NCBI GenBank assembly: GCA_026418695.1
Contig: JAOAAU010000022.1
Location: 1-38,369 of the forward strand
Source of the DNA: Clostridia bacterium
GTDB taxonomy: Bacteria > Bacillota > Clostridia > Acetivibrionales > JAFADI01
Length of the DNA stretch: 38,369 bases
Direction: 5' to 3'
Part shown: positions 17,452 through 26,248 of the stretch, in pieces
Position numbering within the stretch: position 1 is the first letter of the stretch
How the letters are laid out: each line of letters opens with the position of its first letter
Notes under the pieces: model-generated
The model's input: only the letters and a program-made list of their open reading frames with translations
Databases searched by the model: none
What the model was told of the DNA's origin: nothing
Made by a program: the position numbers and the translations under genes

Positions 17452-18122
17452 TGACCGGACCCTTTGCCTGGTTTAAATGGGAGGCCTTGTTTGCTGAATG
17501 GACGGTCTTTGGTGAAGGGGCGCTGATGACGCTGGCTGCATCAATGCTAGCTCTAGCATTATCCTTAGCCCTGGGGGTTATGTTTGGCGTAATGAGCACA
17601 TCCCATTGGAAGATCGCGAAAGCAATCAGCAGGATCTATGTGGAGTTCATTCAGAACACACCGCTGGTAATTCAGATATTCTTTTACTATCATGGCTTGC
17701 CGCACCTTGGGTTATCCCTGCCTGTGTTTTCAATAGGTGTTTTGGGTGTCGGGGTATATCACGGTGCTTATATTTCCGAGGTGGTTCGCGCGGGAATACA
17801 GTCCATACCGAAGGGGCAAAGGGAAGCTGCATATTCACAGGGATTGAATTATGTAGAGACGATGAAATACATCATACTTCCACAAGCGAAAAGAATCGTT
17901 CTGCCGCCTCTTGCCAACCAGGCGGTAAGTCTGGTGAAAAACACATCGGTTTTGGCAATGATTGCCGGCGGAGATTTGATGTACAGGGCGGATTCCTGGT
18001 CCAGCCAGAACCTGTATTATGGTCCGGCTTATGTGACGACAGGAATCCTTTATCTCATGCTCTGCCTGCCTCTGGCAAGCCTTGCACGGAATCTTGAAAA
18101 GAAAGCCGAGGTGCATGCCTGA
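17451..18122 (+). CDS. Amino acid ABC transporter permease 1
   Basis: 223-residue integral membrane subunit of the HisM/GlnP type. It has a hydrophobic segment near residue 30, NTPLVIQIFFYYHGL, and the EAA loop GQREAAYSQGLNYVETMKYIILPQA which docks on the ATPase. The ATG overlaps the stop codon of the binding-protein gene by one base, indicating coupled translation. Confidence 0.9.
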   Translation: MTGPFAWFKWEALFAEWTVFGEGALMTLAASMLALALSLALGVMFGVMSTSHWKIAKAISRIYVEFIQNTPLVIQIFFYYHGLPHLGLSLPVFSIGVLGVGVYHGAYISEVVRAGIQSIPKGQREAAYSQGLNYVETMKYIILPQAKRIVLPPLANQAVSLVKNTSVLAMIAGGDLMYRADSWSSQNLYYGPAYVTTGILYLMLCLPLASLARNLEKKAEVHA

Positions 18123-18124
18123 TC

Positions 18125-18766
18125 ATGATTAAGGATTTATTTAAGGCAGAAAATCTGATGTTTCTGATGCAGGGGCTTGCTGTTACGCTTACCATTGCCG
18201 TGGCTACCATCCTCCTGAGTATCATGATCGGGACAATTCTTGGGATCGCAAGACATTCGAGGAATAAAGCTCTGTCCAGAATGTCCGGAGTCTATATTGA
18301 ATCCGTAAGAAATGTGCCGATGCTCCTCTTCATCCTTGCAGTCAGGTTTATGACGCCATTGAATGCTGTAGTTTCCGGAATTGTAGCGATGACAATCTTC
18401 ACCTCCGCAGTCATTGCGGAAATAGTGAGGGCAGGCTTGAATTCCATCGGCCAGGGACAATGGGAAGCAGCAAAATCCCAAGGTTTGAACCATGTCACAA
18501 CCTTGGTGCACATTGTCTTGCCCCAGGCTTTGAGGAACATTACGCCTGCATTGGTTTCGCAGTTTATTACTGTGGTAAAGGATACATCATTTGTATGGGC
18601 TGTTGGTACGGAGGAACTGACCGGCAGAGCAATAATACTCATGGGAAAGCATAATAATCCTGTACAGGTTTTTACTTTGTTTGGATTGGTTGCTGCTATC
18701 TACTTCATCCCAAATTATGTTTTGTCCCATATGGCACACTGGCGGCAAAGAAAGATATTACATTAG
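18125..18766 (+). CDS. Amino acid ABC transporter permease 2
   Basis: 213-residue second membrane subunit. It shares the architecture of permease 1, with VRNVPMLLFILAVRF and the EAA loop GQWEAAKSQGLNHVTTLVHIVLPQA. It starts 2 nt after the preceding stop. Two different permeases imply a heterodimeric channel, as in Gln/Arg importers with separate HisQ- and HisM-like subunits. Confidence 0.9.
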   Translation: MIKDLFKAENLMFLMQGLAVTLTIAVATILLSIMIGTILGIARHSRNKALSRMSGVYIESVRNVPMLLFILAVRFMTPLNAVVSGIVAMTIFTSAVIAEIVRAGLNSIGQGQWEAAKSQGLNHVTTLVHIVLPQALRNITPALVSQFITVVKDTSFVWAVGTEELTGRAIILMGKHNNPVQVFTLFGLVAAIYFIPNYVLSHMAHWRQRKILH

Positions 18767-18784
18767 ATGTAAAAGTAACTCTAC

Positions 18785-18814
18785 GGGGATGGCGTTTATG
18801 GCTATCCCTTTTTA
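18785..18814 (+). terminator. Terminator of the amino acid ABC operon
   Basis: GGGATGGC pairs with GCTATCCC (one G-T pair) around a 6-nt loop and is followed by five T residues. Confidence 0.75.
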
Positions 18815-18942
18815 TATTTCCGTTTTTCCGCCGATTTTGGTCAGTCAAAAGCGGCAAATAGACTATAGAGACACAAAATAGAAAATTACAGAGTAAAAAA
18901 TTTTGCCACGGCAAAAGGATATAAGCCAAGTCACATTGTGCC

Positions 18943-18971
18943 TTGACACTTCCGGTAATTTGCTATATCAT
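18943..18971 (+). promoter_or_regulatory. Sigma-A-type promoter of the T-box/valS unit
   Basis: TTGACA (18943-18948), exactly 17 nt, then TATCAT (18966-18971). The T-box leader begins about 100 nt downstream. Confidence 0.75.
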
Positions 18972-19077
18972 TTTGGTAATACGCAAAAGCTTTGCCTGTT
19001 CACTAAGACGAACGTATGCGGCATGAAACGCATAGAATATCGTGAATCGGAAAGAATAAATGAATCCAAATATCGAT

Positions 19078-19352
19078 AAAAACGATGAGTAAGAGGAGTA
19101 AACAGTGCTGGCCCAGAGAGAGGGAAGTCCACCGGGTGCAAGTCTTCCCGGGAACCTGGCTGTTGAAGGTAGCTTATGAGTTCTGCGGCTGAGAAATATA
19201 ATTAGGCGGCAGCGGAGAAGAACCGTTATTTCTGGTGAAGCAGTTCCGGCCAAGGGGGAGCACGAGTGTGTTGTTTCGGATTTGCCGGAGAATTTTGGTG
19301 GTACCGCGGAAAAGCAGCCTTTCGTCCAAATGTTTGGATGAAAGGCTTTTTT
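19078..19352 (+). promoter_or_regulatory. T-box riboswitch, probably valine-specific
   Basis: A tRNA-sensing leader. The diagnostic antiterminator T-box sequence TTGGTGGTACCGCGG lies at 19295-19309. It is followed by a terminator whose stem (GCCTTTC-GTCCA with TGGAT-GAAAGGC, about 19317-19347) runs into T residues. In the 3' side of Stem I, GAAG-GTA-GC places a GTA (valine) triplet at 19169-19171 followed by a purine, as expected for a specifier. This agrees with valS downstream. Uncharged tRNA-Val would pair with the T-box and block the terminator. The exact 5' boundary is approximate. Confidence 0.88.
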
Positions 19353-19373
19353 AGTTGGAAAGGAGTTGATCAT

Positions 19374-19616
19374 TTGAATTTTCTAAAGATACTGGCATTT
19401 TTGTTTTTGGCAGCAGGCTTTGGAATCGTTTTTGCTGCCAGAACCATTGTAAAAAAATATCATTTGGATCAAAAGTCAAAATGTGATTTTGAAAATGAAA
19501 TGACAGGGGAAGAACTTCAGCAGTACAAGGTCAACAAAGCAACGGTAAACGTCAAGATGATGGGAATGCTGGTGGCGCTTCCGGGCCTGATTCTTATAGT
19601 CGTTTTATTTAAATAG
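19374..19616 (+). CDS. Small two-helix membrane protein in the valS leader operon
   Basis: About 80 residues starting at TTG 19374, which is preceded by AAAGGAG; the upstream part of the open frame runs through the T-box terminator and is not coding. It has a hydrophobic segment at residues 4-22 and another at about 60-79, with a charged middle (Glu/Lys-rich, two short helices likely). I do not recognise the family. It is the first gene under T-box control, ahead of valS, so its synthesis should rise under valine-tRNA starvation. Confidence 0.6.
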   Translation: MNFLKILAFLFLAAGFGIVFAARTIVKKYHLDQKSKCDFENEMTGEELQQYKVNKATVNVKMMGMLVALPGLILIVVLFK

Positions 19617-19831
19617 TTCTTTAACTTTTAAACGCGAAAGAGGTTTTTCATCGTGAACTGTTATTGATCTGCAGAACACCATTTCACGATTGATATAGAC
19701 ATTTTTATTAAAAATACAGAGTTTTATTACCGGTTTACAGCAGACGGTTAAAGATAAGCGGGATATCTGCTTTCCAGATTGTTTTTAACTGTACGCTGTA
19801 AATTGTACACTATTTGAACGGAGGTCTATTT

Positions 19832-22483
19832 ATGGATGAACAAAAAAACATAGCCAAAACCTACGACCCGAAACAGGTTGAAGACAGGCTTTATCAGGAA
19901 TGGATGGAGAAGGACTATTTTCATGCGGTGATTGATCATACCAAGAAACCCTTTACGATTGTGATCCCGCCGCCAAACATCACAGGACAGCTCCACATGG
20001 GACATGCACTGGACAACACCCTCCAGGATATCCTCATCCGGTGGAAGAGGATGCAGGGATATGCTGCATTGTGGCTCCCGGGAACAGATCATGCAAGTAT
20101 CGCTACCGAAGCAAAGATCGTGGACGCGATGGCAAAAGAAGGACTTACGAAGCAGATGCTCGGCAGAGAAAAGTACCTCGAGAGAGCCTGGGATTGGAAA
20201 AAACACTATGGCGGAAGAATCGTAGAACAGTTAAAGAAGCTGGGAAGCTCCTGTGACTGGAAGCGTGAACGCTTTACCATGGACGAAGGGCTTTCTGAAG
20301 CAGTAAAGGAAGTATTCCTGCGACTATACAAAAAGGGCTTAATCTATAAAGGAGAAAGAATCACGAACTGGTGCCCGAACTGTAATACTTCCATCTCGGA
20401 TATAGAAGTTGAATATGAGGAAAAAGAGGGGAACTTCTGGCATATCCGCTATCCTATCAAGGACAGCGCGGAGCATTTGGTGGTTGCAACCACCAGACCG
20501 GAAACCATGCTGGGAGACACAGCCGTAGCGGTTCACCCGGAGGATGAAAGATACAAACACCTTATAGGCAAGATGGTAATTCTTCCTCTGCTCAACAGGG
20601 AAATTCCCGTCATTGCAGATGAATATGTAGACAAGGAATTTGGTACCGGTGTTGTTAAGATTACACCTGCCCATGACCCCAATGACTTTGAAGTCGGATT
20701 AAGGCACAACCTGCCTCAGATCAATGTCATGAACAACAACGGAACCATGAATGAAAACGCAAAGCAATACCAGGGAATGGATCGGTATGATGCTAGAAAG
20801 CGGATCATTGAAGACCTCAGGTATCTTGATCTGCTGTTGAAAATAGAACCTCACAAGCACAATGTGGGTACCTGCCAAAGATGTAAAACTACGGTTGAAC
20901 CCTTGGTTTCAAAGCAGTGGTATGTAAAGATGAAGCCGCTTGCAGAGCCGGCTATTGAGGTTGTAAAGAACGGAACTATCAAATTTGTTCCCGAAAGGTT
21001 CTCGAAGATCTACTTTAACTGGATGGAGAATATCCAGGACTGGTGTATCTCAAGACAGCTCTGGTGGGGACACCGGATTCCTGCTTATTACTGTCAGGAA
21101 TGCGGGCATGTCATGGTTGAAGCTGAAATGCCGGATGTTTGTCCGGAGTGTAAAAGCTCAAGAATAGAACAAGATCCGGATACCCTGGATACCTGGTTCA
21201 GTTCCGGCCTCTGGCCGTTCTCTACGCTGGGGTGGCCGAAACAGACGGAGGATCTGAAGTATTTCTATCCGACGGATGTCCTGGTGACCGGCTATGATAT
21301 CATTTTCTTCTGGGTTGCGCGTATGATATTCTCCGGCGTGGAGCAGATGGGCAAAGAACCGTTTAAATATGTATTCATCCATGGGCTTGTAAGGGATGCT
21401 CAGGGAAGAAAGATGAGCAAATCCCTGGGGAACGGGATTGATCCGCTTGAAATCATCGACCAGTACGGTACCGATGCATTAAGATTTGCTTTGAGTATAG
21501 GTAACTCCCCAGGAAACGACTTGAGATTCTCTACCGAGAAGATCGAGTCCAGCAGAAACTTTGCAAACAAGATCTGGAATGCGTCCAGATTTGTATTGAT
21601 GAACTTTGAGGATAACCTCGACTTTAGCAGGGTGGATGCAAAGAAATTCACCATAGCGGATAAATGGATCTTAAGCAGGATCAATACGCTGGCGAAGGAA
21701 GTAACGGACAACCTCGAGAAATTTGAACTGGGGATTGCACTCCAGAAGGTCTATGAGTTTATCTGGGAAGAGTTCTGTGACTGGTATATTGAGCTTGTAA
21801 AACCAAGACTGTATGACAAGGAAAGTGATACAAGGCTTGAGGCGCAGTATGTATTGAACTATGTTCTTGGTAACTCCATGAAGCTGCTGCACCCCTATAT
21901 GCCGTTTATTACGGAAGAAATCTACCAGCACTTGATCCATAAGGATGCTAGTATTATGATTTCCAAATGGCCGGAATTCCGTGAGGATTACAGCTTCCCA
22001 GCGGAAGAATCCAAGATGCAGCTGATAATGGAAGCTATCAGAAATATAAGAAATATCAGAGCGGAAATGAATGTTCCGCCTTCAAGAAGGGCCAAAATCA
22101 TATTTGTCACTGCGGATAAGGAAAGTGCAAGCACGCTTTCCGAAGGGAAGAGCTTCTTCGAAAGATTGGCAGGAGCATCGGAAGCGGCGATTCAACAGGA
22201 TAAGTCCGGAATCCCGGCAGATGCTGTCGGCTCAGTCATTGCAGGAACGGAGATATTTATCCCGCTGGAAGACCTCATTGATATTGAAAAGGAAATCGAA
22301 AGGCTTGAAAAAGAAAAAGCCAATCTGCAGAAAGAGCTTGAAAGAGTCAACGGAAAGCTCAACAACCAGGGCTTTGTTGCAAAGGCACCGGCCAAAGTTA
22401 TTGAGGAAGAGAAGGAAAAGCAGGCCAAATATCAGGAAATGTTCGACAAAGTCGTTGAACGTCTCGGCAGCTTAAAGAAGTAA
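19832..22483 (+). CDS. valS: Valyl-tRNA synthetase
   Basis: 883-residue class I aminoacyl-tRNA synthetase that charges tRNA-Val. The HIGH-type motif is HMGH (residues 55-58), the KMSKS loop lies at 527-531, the CP1 editing domain contains [13 protein letters not shown], and the C-terminus ends in the ValS coiled-coil arm ([19 protein letters not shown]). The ATG at 19832 follows GGAGG. Start codons further upstream in the frame are in the ribosome binding region. The 215-nt gap after the small membrane gene has no clear terminator, so it is likely read from the T-box promoter. Confidence 0.96.
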   Translation: MDEQKNIAKTYDPKQVEDRLYQEWMEKDYFHAVIDHTKKPFTIVIPPPNITGQLHMGHALDNTLQDILIRWKRMQGYAALWLPGTDHASIATEAKIVDAMAKEGLTKQMLGREKYLERAWDWKKHYGGRIVEQLKKLGSSCDWKRERFTMDEGLSEAVKEVFLRLYKKGLIYKGERITNWCPNCNTSISDIEVEYEEKEGNFWHIRYPIKDSAEHLVVATTRPETMLGDTAVAVHPEDERYKHLIGKMVILPLLNREIPVIADEYVDKEFGTGVVKITPAHDPNDFEVGLRHNLPQINVMNNNGTMNENAKQYQGMDRYDARKRIIEDLRYLDLLLKIEPHKHNVGTCQRCKTTVEPLVSKQWYVKMKPLAEPAIEVVKNGTIKFVPERFSKIYFNWMENIQDWCISRQLWWGHRIPAYYCQECGHVMVEAEMPDVCPECKSSRIEQDPDTLDTWFSSGLWPFSTLGWPKQTEDLKYFYPTDVLVTGYDIIFFWVARMIFSGVEQMGKEPFKYVFIHGLVRDAQGRKMSKSLGNGIDPLEIIDQYGTDALRFALSIGNSPGNDLRFSTEKIESSRNFANKIWNASRFVLMNFEDNLDFSRVDAKKFTIADKWILSRINTLAKEVTDNLEKFELGIALQKVYEFIWEEFCDWYIELVKPRLYDKESDTRLEAQYVLNYVLGNSMKLLHPYMPFITEEIYQHLIHKDASIMISKWPEFREDYSFPAEESKMQLIMEAIRNIRNIRAEMNVPPSRRAKIIFVTADKESASTLSEGKSFFERLAGASEAAIQQDKSGIPADAVGSVIAGTEIFIPLEDLIDIEKEIERLEKEKANLQKELERVNGKLNNQGFVAKAPAKVIEEEKEKQAKYQEMFDKVVERLGSLKK

Positions 22484-22497
22484 TTTCAATAAATAAG

Positions 22498-22542
22498 AAC
22501 CTCACCTCCTGGGAAATTCCATCCAGGGGTGAGGTTTTTTTA
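22498..22542 (+). terminator. Terminator of valS
   Basis: AACCTCACC and CCTGG pair with CCAGG and GGTGAGGTT around an AT-rich loop, followed by seven T residues. Confidence 0.85.
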
Positions 22543-22824
22543 TGCTGAAAACAATGGATTTTGGAGGTATGCCTACAAAAATCTTCAAATCATGACTATA
22601 TTTATTGGTTAAAATATGTAATAATGTTGTTATAAATCGCTGAAACAACTCAAAACTAATCAATGGATTTCTGCAATTGTACTAAGGAAAGACAAATGCG
22701 TAAAAGAGTGGATGTAAGGACTTTTGTGCGTGATATATAGAAATAGAATTATAATTTCATGAATTTCGTGTCGGTTGCTTGCACAAGGATTAACTAAAGG
22801 GGAATTTGATTACGAGGTGCAGTA

Positions 22825-23847
22825 ATGAAATTTGATTCGTCTCTTCCCATTAAGGAAAGAATTCAAAAAAGACGCAGACAAAAACGAAGAAGACAATTAG
22901 CGGTTATGCTGTCGCTTTTTTTGGTTTGCACTTTCATTTACGTCTATGCGGCAAAGTCCTCAGAGAGCATAGAAGCCATGACAGAAGATTTCAGGTCGAT
23001 CAAATTCCAGCCCAGTGAAGAAAACGTACCCGGCAATGCTGTAAAAATTATGGATATATCACCGGAGGGCCTCATCGCTGACAGCAGTGAAAAAGCTGAA
23101 AGCAGCAATAAAATTGCTTCACTGAAGTCAGATCTGAACAAATATATCAGCGGTTTTAAAGGGATCTATGGCATATATTACTTGAATCTCACCAACGGGG
23201 ATGAATTTGGAATCAACGAATCGCAGGAATATATTGCTGCGAGTACGGTGAAGGTTCCTATGAACCTGTATCTGTATGCAAAAATCCATGAAGGCAGCGT
23301 AAAAAGAGATGGTGTGCTTACTTATATGAAAGAAGATTATGAAGAAGGTACCGGGGAGCTGAGATATGCGGAATTCGGCAAACAGTATCCTATCTATGAG
23401 CTCTCCAGACTTTCCATTGTTAAAAGTGACAATGTAGCAACCAACATGCTGTTTAGATTTCTGGGAAAATCCAAAGTCAAAGATTTCATGGTGCGTTCCG
23501 GAGGCATGGTTGTGAAAAAGGATGAAAACCTTTCCTGCCCACGGGATATGGCTTTGTATATGAAGCTTGTCTATGACTTCTATAAAAAGGACCCTGTTTT
23601 AGGAAAAGAACTGATGGGATCTCTGGAAAAAACAGAATTTAATGAAAGGTTGCCGGCACTGCTGCCAAAAAATCTGAGAATTGCCCATAAGACGGGAAAC
23701 CAGGTGGGGGCTATTCATGATGTGGGGATCGTTTTTGCGGATACCCCGTATATCCTTTCCGTGATGTCCAGGGATGTCAATGAAGAAGAAGCCTTTCAGG
23801 TGGTTGCCAATATTTCAAAGAAAGTTTACGACCATGTGAAACAATAA
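22825..23847 (+). CDS. Membrane-anchored class A beta-lactamase-fold serine hydrolase
   Basis: 340 residues. An Arg/Lys-rich cytoplasmic start (KRRRQKRRR) is followed by one membrane anchor (about 25-43), a 60-residue linker and a penicillin-recognising domain. Active-site motifs are STVK (S140, K143), SDN (201-203) and KTG (289-291). I cannot place the class A general base Glu166 with its ExxLN context, since the matching region reads DENLSCPRD. It may therefore be a peptidase, a weak beta-lactamase or a cell-wall enzyme rather than a resistance enzyme. GAGGTG precedes the ATG. It stands alone after the valS terminator. Confidence 0.8.
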   Translation: MKFDSSLPIKERIQKRRRQKRRRQLAVMLSLFLVCTFIYVYAAKSSESIEAMTEDFRSIKFQPSEENVPGNAVKIMDISPEGLIADSSEKAESSNKIASLKSDLNKYISGFKGIYGIYYLNLTNGDEFGINESQEYIAASTVKVPMNLYLYAKIHEGSVKRDGVLTYMKEDYEEGTGELRYAEFGKQYPIYELSRLSIVKSDNVATNMLFRFLGKSKVKDFMVRSGGMVVKKDENLSCPRDMALYMKLVYDFYKKDPVLGKELMGSLEKTEFNERLPALLPKNLRIAHKTGNQVGAIHDVGIVFADTPYILSVMSRDVNEEEAFQVVANISKKVYDHVKQ

Positions 23848-24000
23848 AAACAGTATGAGAAAAATGACAATATCTGAATTGATTCATGTCATAAATTGCA
23901 TTTTAAAGCCCAGAAGCTTTTTGACTCTACCGTGCAACTCTTTTAAAATGGGTGTTTGGGCAATGGGGATTATTGTAAATGAAATTTTTGAGAAAACTAC

Positions 24001-24138
24001 TTGCAAAAAACAGGATCGTATGATACTATATCAATATAATTAAGGATCAATGAACTACTTGGTTGTAGTTCGCTGAATTAGCGTAGAAGCTTTCTTGACA
24101 CAGGAGTAAACTGTGTTTCGGGAAAGCTTTTTGTTTTT
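24001..24138 (+). promoter_or_regulatory. nif leader A: promoter, two hairpins, attenuator terminator
   Basis: Promoter TTGCAA (24001-24006), 17 nt, TACTAT (24024-24029). Hairpin P1 has a perfect 7-bp stem (24052-24058 with 24065-24071) and hexaloop TTGGTT. Hairpin P2 is AGC-GTAGAA-GCT (24080-24091). The terminator arm AAGCTTTC (24087-24094) pairs with GAAAGCTT (24122-24129), with an inner ACACAG/CTGTGT stem, and is followed by TTTTTGTTTTT. P2 and the terminator share bases 24087-24091, so they exclude each other. The leader precedes the NifB-like and ANTAR genes. Binding by the ANTAR protein is inferred. Confidence 0.7.
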
Positions 24139-24192
24139 CGTTACCACAGGAGCGGTATGCTCTGATGTTTTTGGCCTTGAAGGGAGGTTGCC

Positions 24193-24999
24193 ATGATGTA
24201 TAACAGTTTGGCAGTAAAAAATTCCGATTTGGAAAGCAAGATGCTGAGTACTTGGTTTGATGAGATTACCCTGCCGGTTGCTCCGGCTTGCAATATGATG
24301 TGTAATTTCTGCTCCAAGGACTGTGACTGCATTTGCAACGGAAACAGTCCCGAATGCCTGAGTAAGCCCATGACACCCAAACAGGCTGTAAACTGGGCAC
24401 AAACCTCAGCAAATAAGAACAAACGTCTGAAGATTATAAAAATCTCGGGACCGGGTGAGCCCTTGTGCAACTCTCAGACTTTCGAGGTCCTGAGGCGATT
24501 GAACCTTGAGATGCCGGACAGCATATATAGTTTGTATACCAATGGACTGCAGCTGGACGAAAAGGCGGATGAACTAGCACGGTTGAATGTAAGAAGTGTG
24601 ACTGTTTCCGTCAATGCCATCTATCCCAGTACCATTATGAAACTATATTCCAGGCTGATCAAGAACAGCAGCGTGGTGATGAAATCGCCCCAGATGGCGT
24701 CGATTCTGGTTGAAAGCCAGTTCAAAGGGATCAAAAAGTGTATGGATCATGGAATTGCTGTCAAGGTCAGTTCTATCTACTTTCCGGGGATCAATGAAGA
24801 TGACATTCCTGCCATTGCTTATCGTTGCAGGGAGATGGGGATTTATGCGATGACACTGCTGTCCTGTTATCCGAACGGGAAGTTCGTGAGGGCAGCAGTA
24901 CCGAGCATTTCTGAGCTTGTGAGTTTGCAGCATGAATTGTCCAAGATTGTCAAGGAAGTTGAGATTAAGAGCTTTATCCCTTCTTATCACCGAGGTTGA
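24193..24999 (+). CDS. Short NifB-like radical SAM protein
   Basis: 268-residue radical SAM protein related to the NifB core. The cluster motif CNMMCNFC (C33, C37, C40) binds the SAM-linked [4Fe-4S] cluster. Four more cysteines follow at 44, 46, 48 and 55. ISGPGEPL and YTNGLQLDEKADELARL match the NifB GPGDAL and STNGLMLPEYAEELVRL segments of the fusion protein at 34974-37643. It lacks the late CKQCRADAIG motif and the NifX-like domain of NifB, so it may not make NifB-co. GGGAGG precedes ATGs at 24193 and 24196. It is cotranscribed with the ANTAR regulator 29 nt downstream. Confidence 0.75.
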   Translation: MMYNSLAVKNSDLESKMLSTWFDEITLPVAPACNMMCNFCSKDCDCICNGNSPECLSKPMTPKQAVNWAQTSANKNKRLKIIKISGPGEPLCNSQTFEVLRRLNLEMPDSIYSLYTNGLQLDEKADELARLNVRSVTVSVNAIYPSTIMKLYSRLIKNSSVVMKSPQMASILVESQFKGIKKCMDHGIAVKVSSIYFPGINEDDIPAIAYRCREMGIYAMTLLSCYPNGKFVRAAVPSISELVSLQHELSKIVKEVEIKSFIPSYHRG

Positions 25000-25028
25000 C
25001 GATATTCTTTTCATTTGGGGGAGTTGCT

Positions 25029-25601
25029 GTGGAATATGGCAAGTTTATTTTGCTAGGAGAAGATAAAAAGACGCTTGGAAATATTAAAAACGCATTGGTT
25101 TCCAGTGGCCACTCATTTGTCGGATATGCCAGGGAGACTTCGACAGTGATCCGACATGTCCGGAGCTGTATGCCGGATTTTATCATTCTTGATGTTTGCA
25201 ATAACTTTAAAGATATGAGACAGTCCCTGGAGGTCATCGACGAGGAACTGTTATCTGCGTGCATACTGGTATTGGATACGCGGCAGGAGGATGTGTTTGA
25301 ATTTATCAGACATTCCAGGGTGATGACGTATATAGCCAAACCGGTATTTGATGAAAGTATCATTCAAATCGCGGACTTGTCGATTATCAACTTTAGAAGG
25401 ATCCTGGAATATGAAGAGCGGGTTAAAAAGCTCAACAATACGCTGGAAAGCAGAAAGGTTGTCGAGAAGGCCAAATGGCTTCTGGTAACGCAGGAAGGCA
25501 TGACGGAAACAGCTGCATATGATATTATCCGCAAAAAGAGCAGGGACAACAGACTGCCGATGCGGGATATTGCTGAAGCGATCATCATGACCCGCGGCTA
25601 G
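25029..25601 (+). CDS. ANTAR-domain response regulator (RNA-binding antiterminator)
   Basis: 190 residues. Residues 5-115 resemble a receiver domain with acidic E11/D12, a phosphoacceptor-like D55 (FIILDVC) and K104 (IAKPV). A helix follows at about 116-140, then an ANTAR domain at 136-187 (SRKVVEKAKWLLVTQEGMTETAAYDII ... MRDIAEAII, quoted in parts). ANTAR domains bind paired-hairpin leaders and prevent termination, as in NasR and EutV. The GTG start at 25029 follows GGGGGAG; the open frame extends to 24996 without a start site. Its place among three attenuated nif units makes it the best candidate regulator. No partner histidine kinase is in the window. Confidence 0.9.
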   Translation: MEYGKFILLGEDKKTLGNIKNALVSSGHSFVGYARETSTVIRHVRSCMPDFIILDVCNNFKDMRQSLEVIDEELLSACILVLDTRQEDVFEFIRHSRVMTYIAKPVFDESIIQIADLSIINFRRILEYEERVKKLNNTLESRKVVEKAKWLLVTQEGMTETAAYDIIRKKSRDNRLPMRDIAEAIIMTRG

Positions 25602-25696
25602 AAGGAGATACCATAGAACAAAAGTATCAAAATGCAAGAATGCAAAGTGAAGATTGCATAAAAATATAAAAATTAAAGAATATTTGAAAAAACATA

Positions 25697-25847
25697 TTGA
25701 CAAAATGCAAGTTAAAACCTATAATGAATTCATAAATTAAATATCAGGAAGGAAATATGAAATTCCTGGATGAATTTTATACCTTCGAGGCTGAGACGCC
25801 AAAATCTAAAGAGATCATCTCTTTAAAGATTTTGGCGTTTTTTGTTT
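25697..25847 (+). promoter_or_regulatory. nif leader B: promoter, two hairpins, attenuator terminator before glnK-amtB
   Basis: Consensus promoter TTGACA (25697-25702), 17 nt, TATAAT (25720-25725). Hairpin P1 has a 10-bp stem (25756-25765 with 25772-25781, one G-T pair) and hexaloop CTGGAT. Hairpin P2 is GGC-TGAGAC-GCC (25789-25800). The terminator 25796-25838 uses ACGCCAAAATC paired with GATTTTGGCGT plus an inner AAAGAGA/TCTCTTT stem, followed by T residues to 25843. P2 overlaps the left terminator arm. The loop-to-loop distance (26 nt) equals that of leader C. Confidence 0.75.
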
Positions 25848-25873
25848 ATCATTTTGAAGAAAGGGGTGCTATT

Positions 25874-26212
25874 ATGAAGAAATTGGAAATCATTACTAGG
25901 CCGGAAAAACTGGAGGATTTGAAGGAACTGATGAACAAGTCCGGAATTTATGGCATGACAGTAACCATGGTATCCGGATGCGGACTTCAGAAAGGCAGAA
26001 AGGAAATCTACAGAGGTACGGAGATTAGTATTAATCTGCTTCCGAAAGTAAAAATCGAAACAGTAGTTCCGGATACTGTCGTGGATGAACTGGTGGATGG
26101 AATCATTAAAACGGTTAAAACCGGTCAGGTTGGGGACGGAAAGATATTTATCTATGATGTTGAGAATGCAGTAAGGATCAGAACTGGTGAAAAAGGTGAA
26201 AAGGCCATTTAG
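25874..26212 (+). CDS. glnK: GlnK-type PII nitrogen regulatory protein
   Basis: 112-residue PII protein that reads 2-oxoglutarate and ATP/ADP and blocks its partner AmtB when nitrogen is sufficient. T-loop (about 37-55): GLQKGRKEIYRGTEIS. The Tyr51 that is uridylylated in enteric PII is Ile51 here, so GlnD-type modification at this site is not possible. The C-terminal signature GDGKIFIYDVENAVRIRTGE is intact. The ATG at 25874 follows AAGGGG. The longer open frame upstream runs through the terminator hairpin and is not coding. amtB starts 36 nt downstream. Confidence 0.93.
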   Translation: MKKLEIITRPEKLEDLKELMNKSGIYGMTVTMVSGCGLQKGRKEIYRGTEISINLLPKVKIETVVPDTVVDELVDGIIKTVKTGQVGDGKIFIYDVENAVRIRTGEKGEKAI

Positions 26213-26248
26213 GAAAAGAAAAAATATGAAAAGGGGATGTGAGTTAAT

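Noticed and set aside
23855..24043. 62-codon open frame after the beta-lactamase-fold gene
   Set aside because: It has no ribosome binding site, resembles no family I know and overlaps the promoter of nif leader A.
25757..25873. Upstream extension of the glnK open frame
   Set aside because: It runs through hairpin P1 and the attenuator terminator; the ATG at 25874 with AAGGGG gives a normal PII length.
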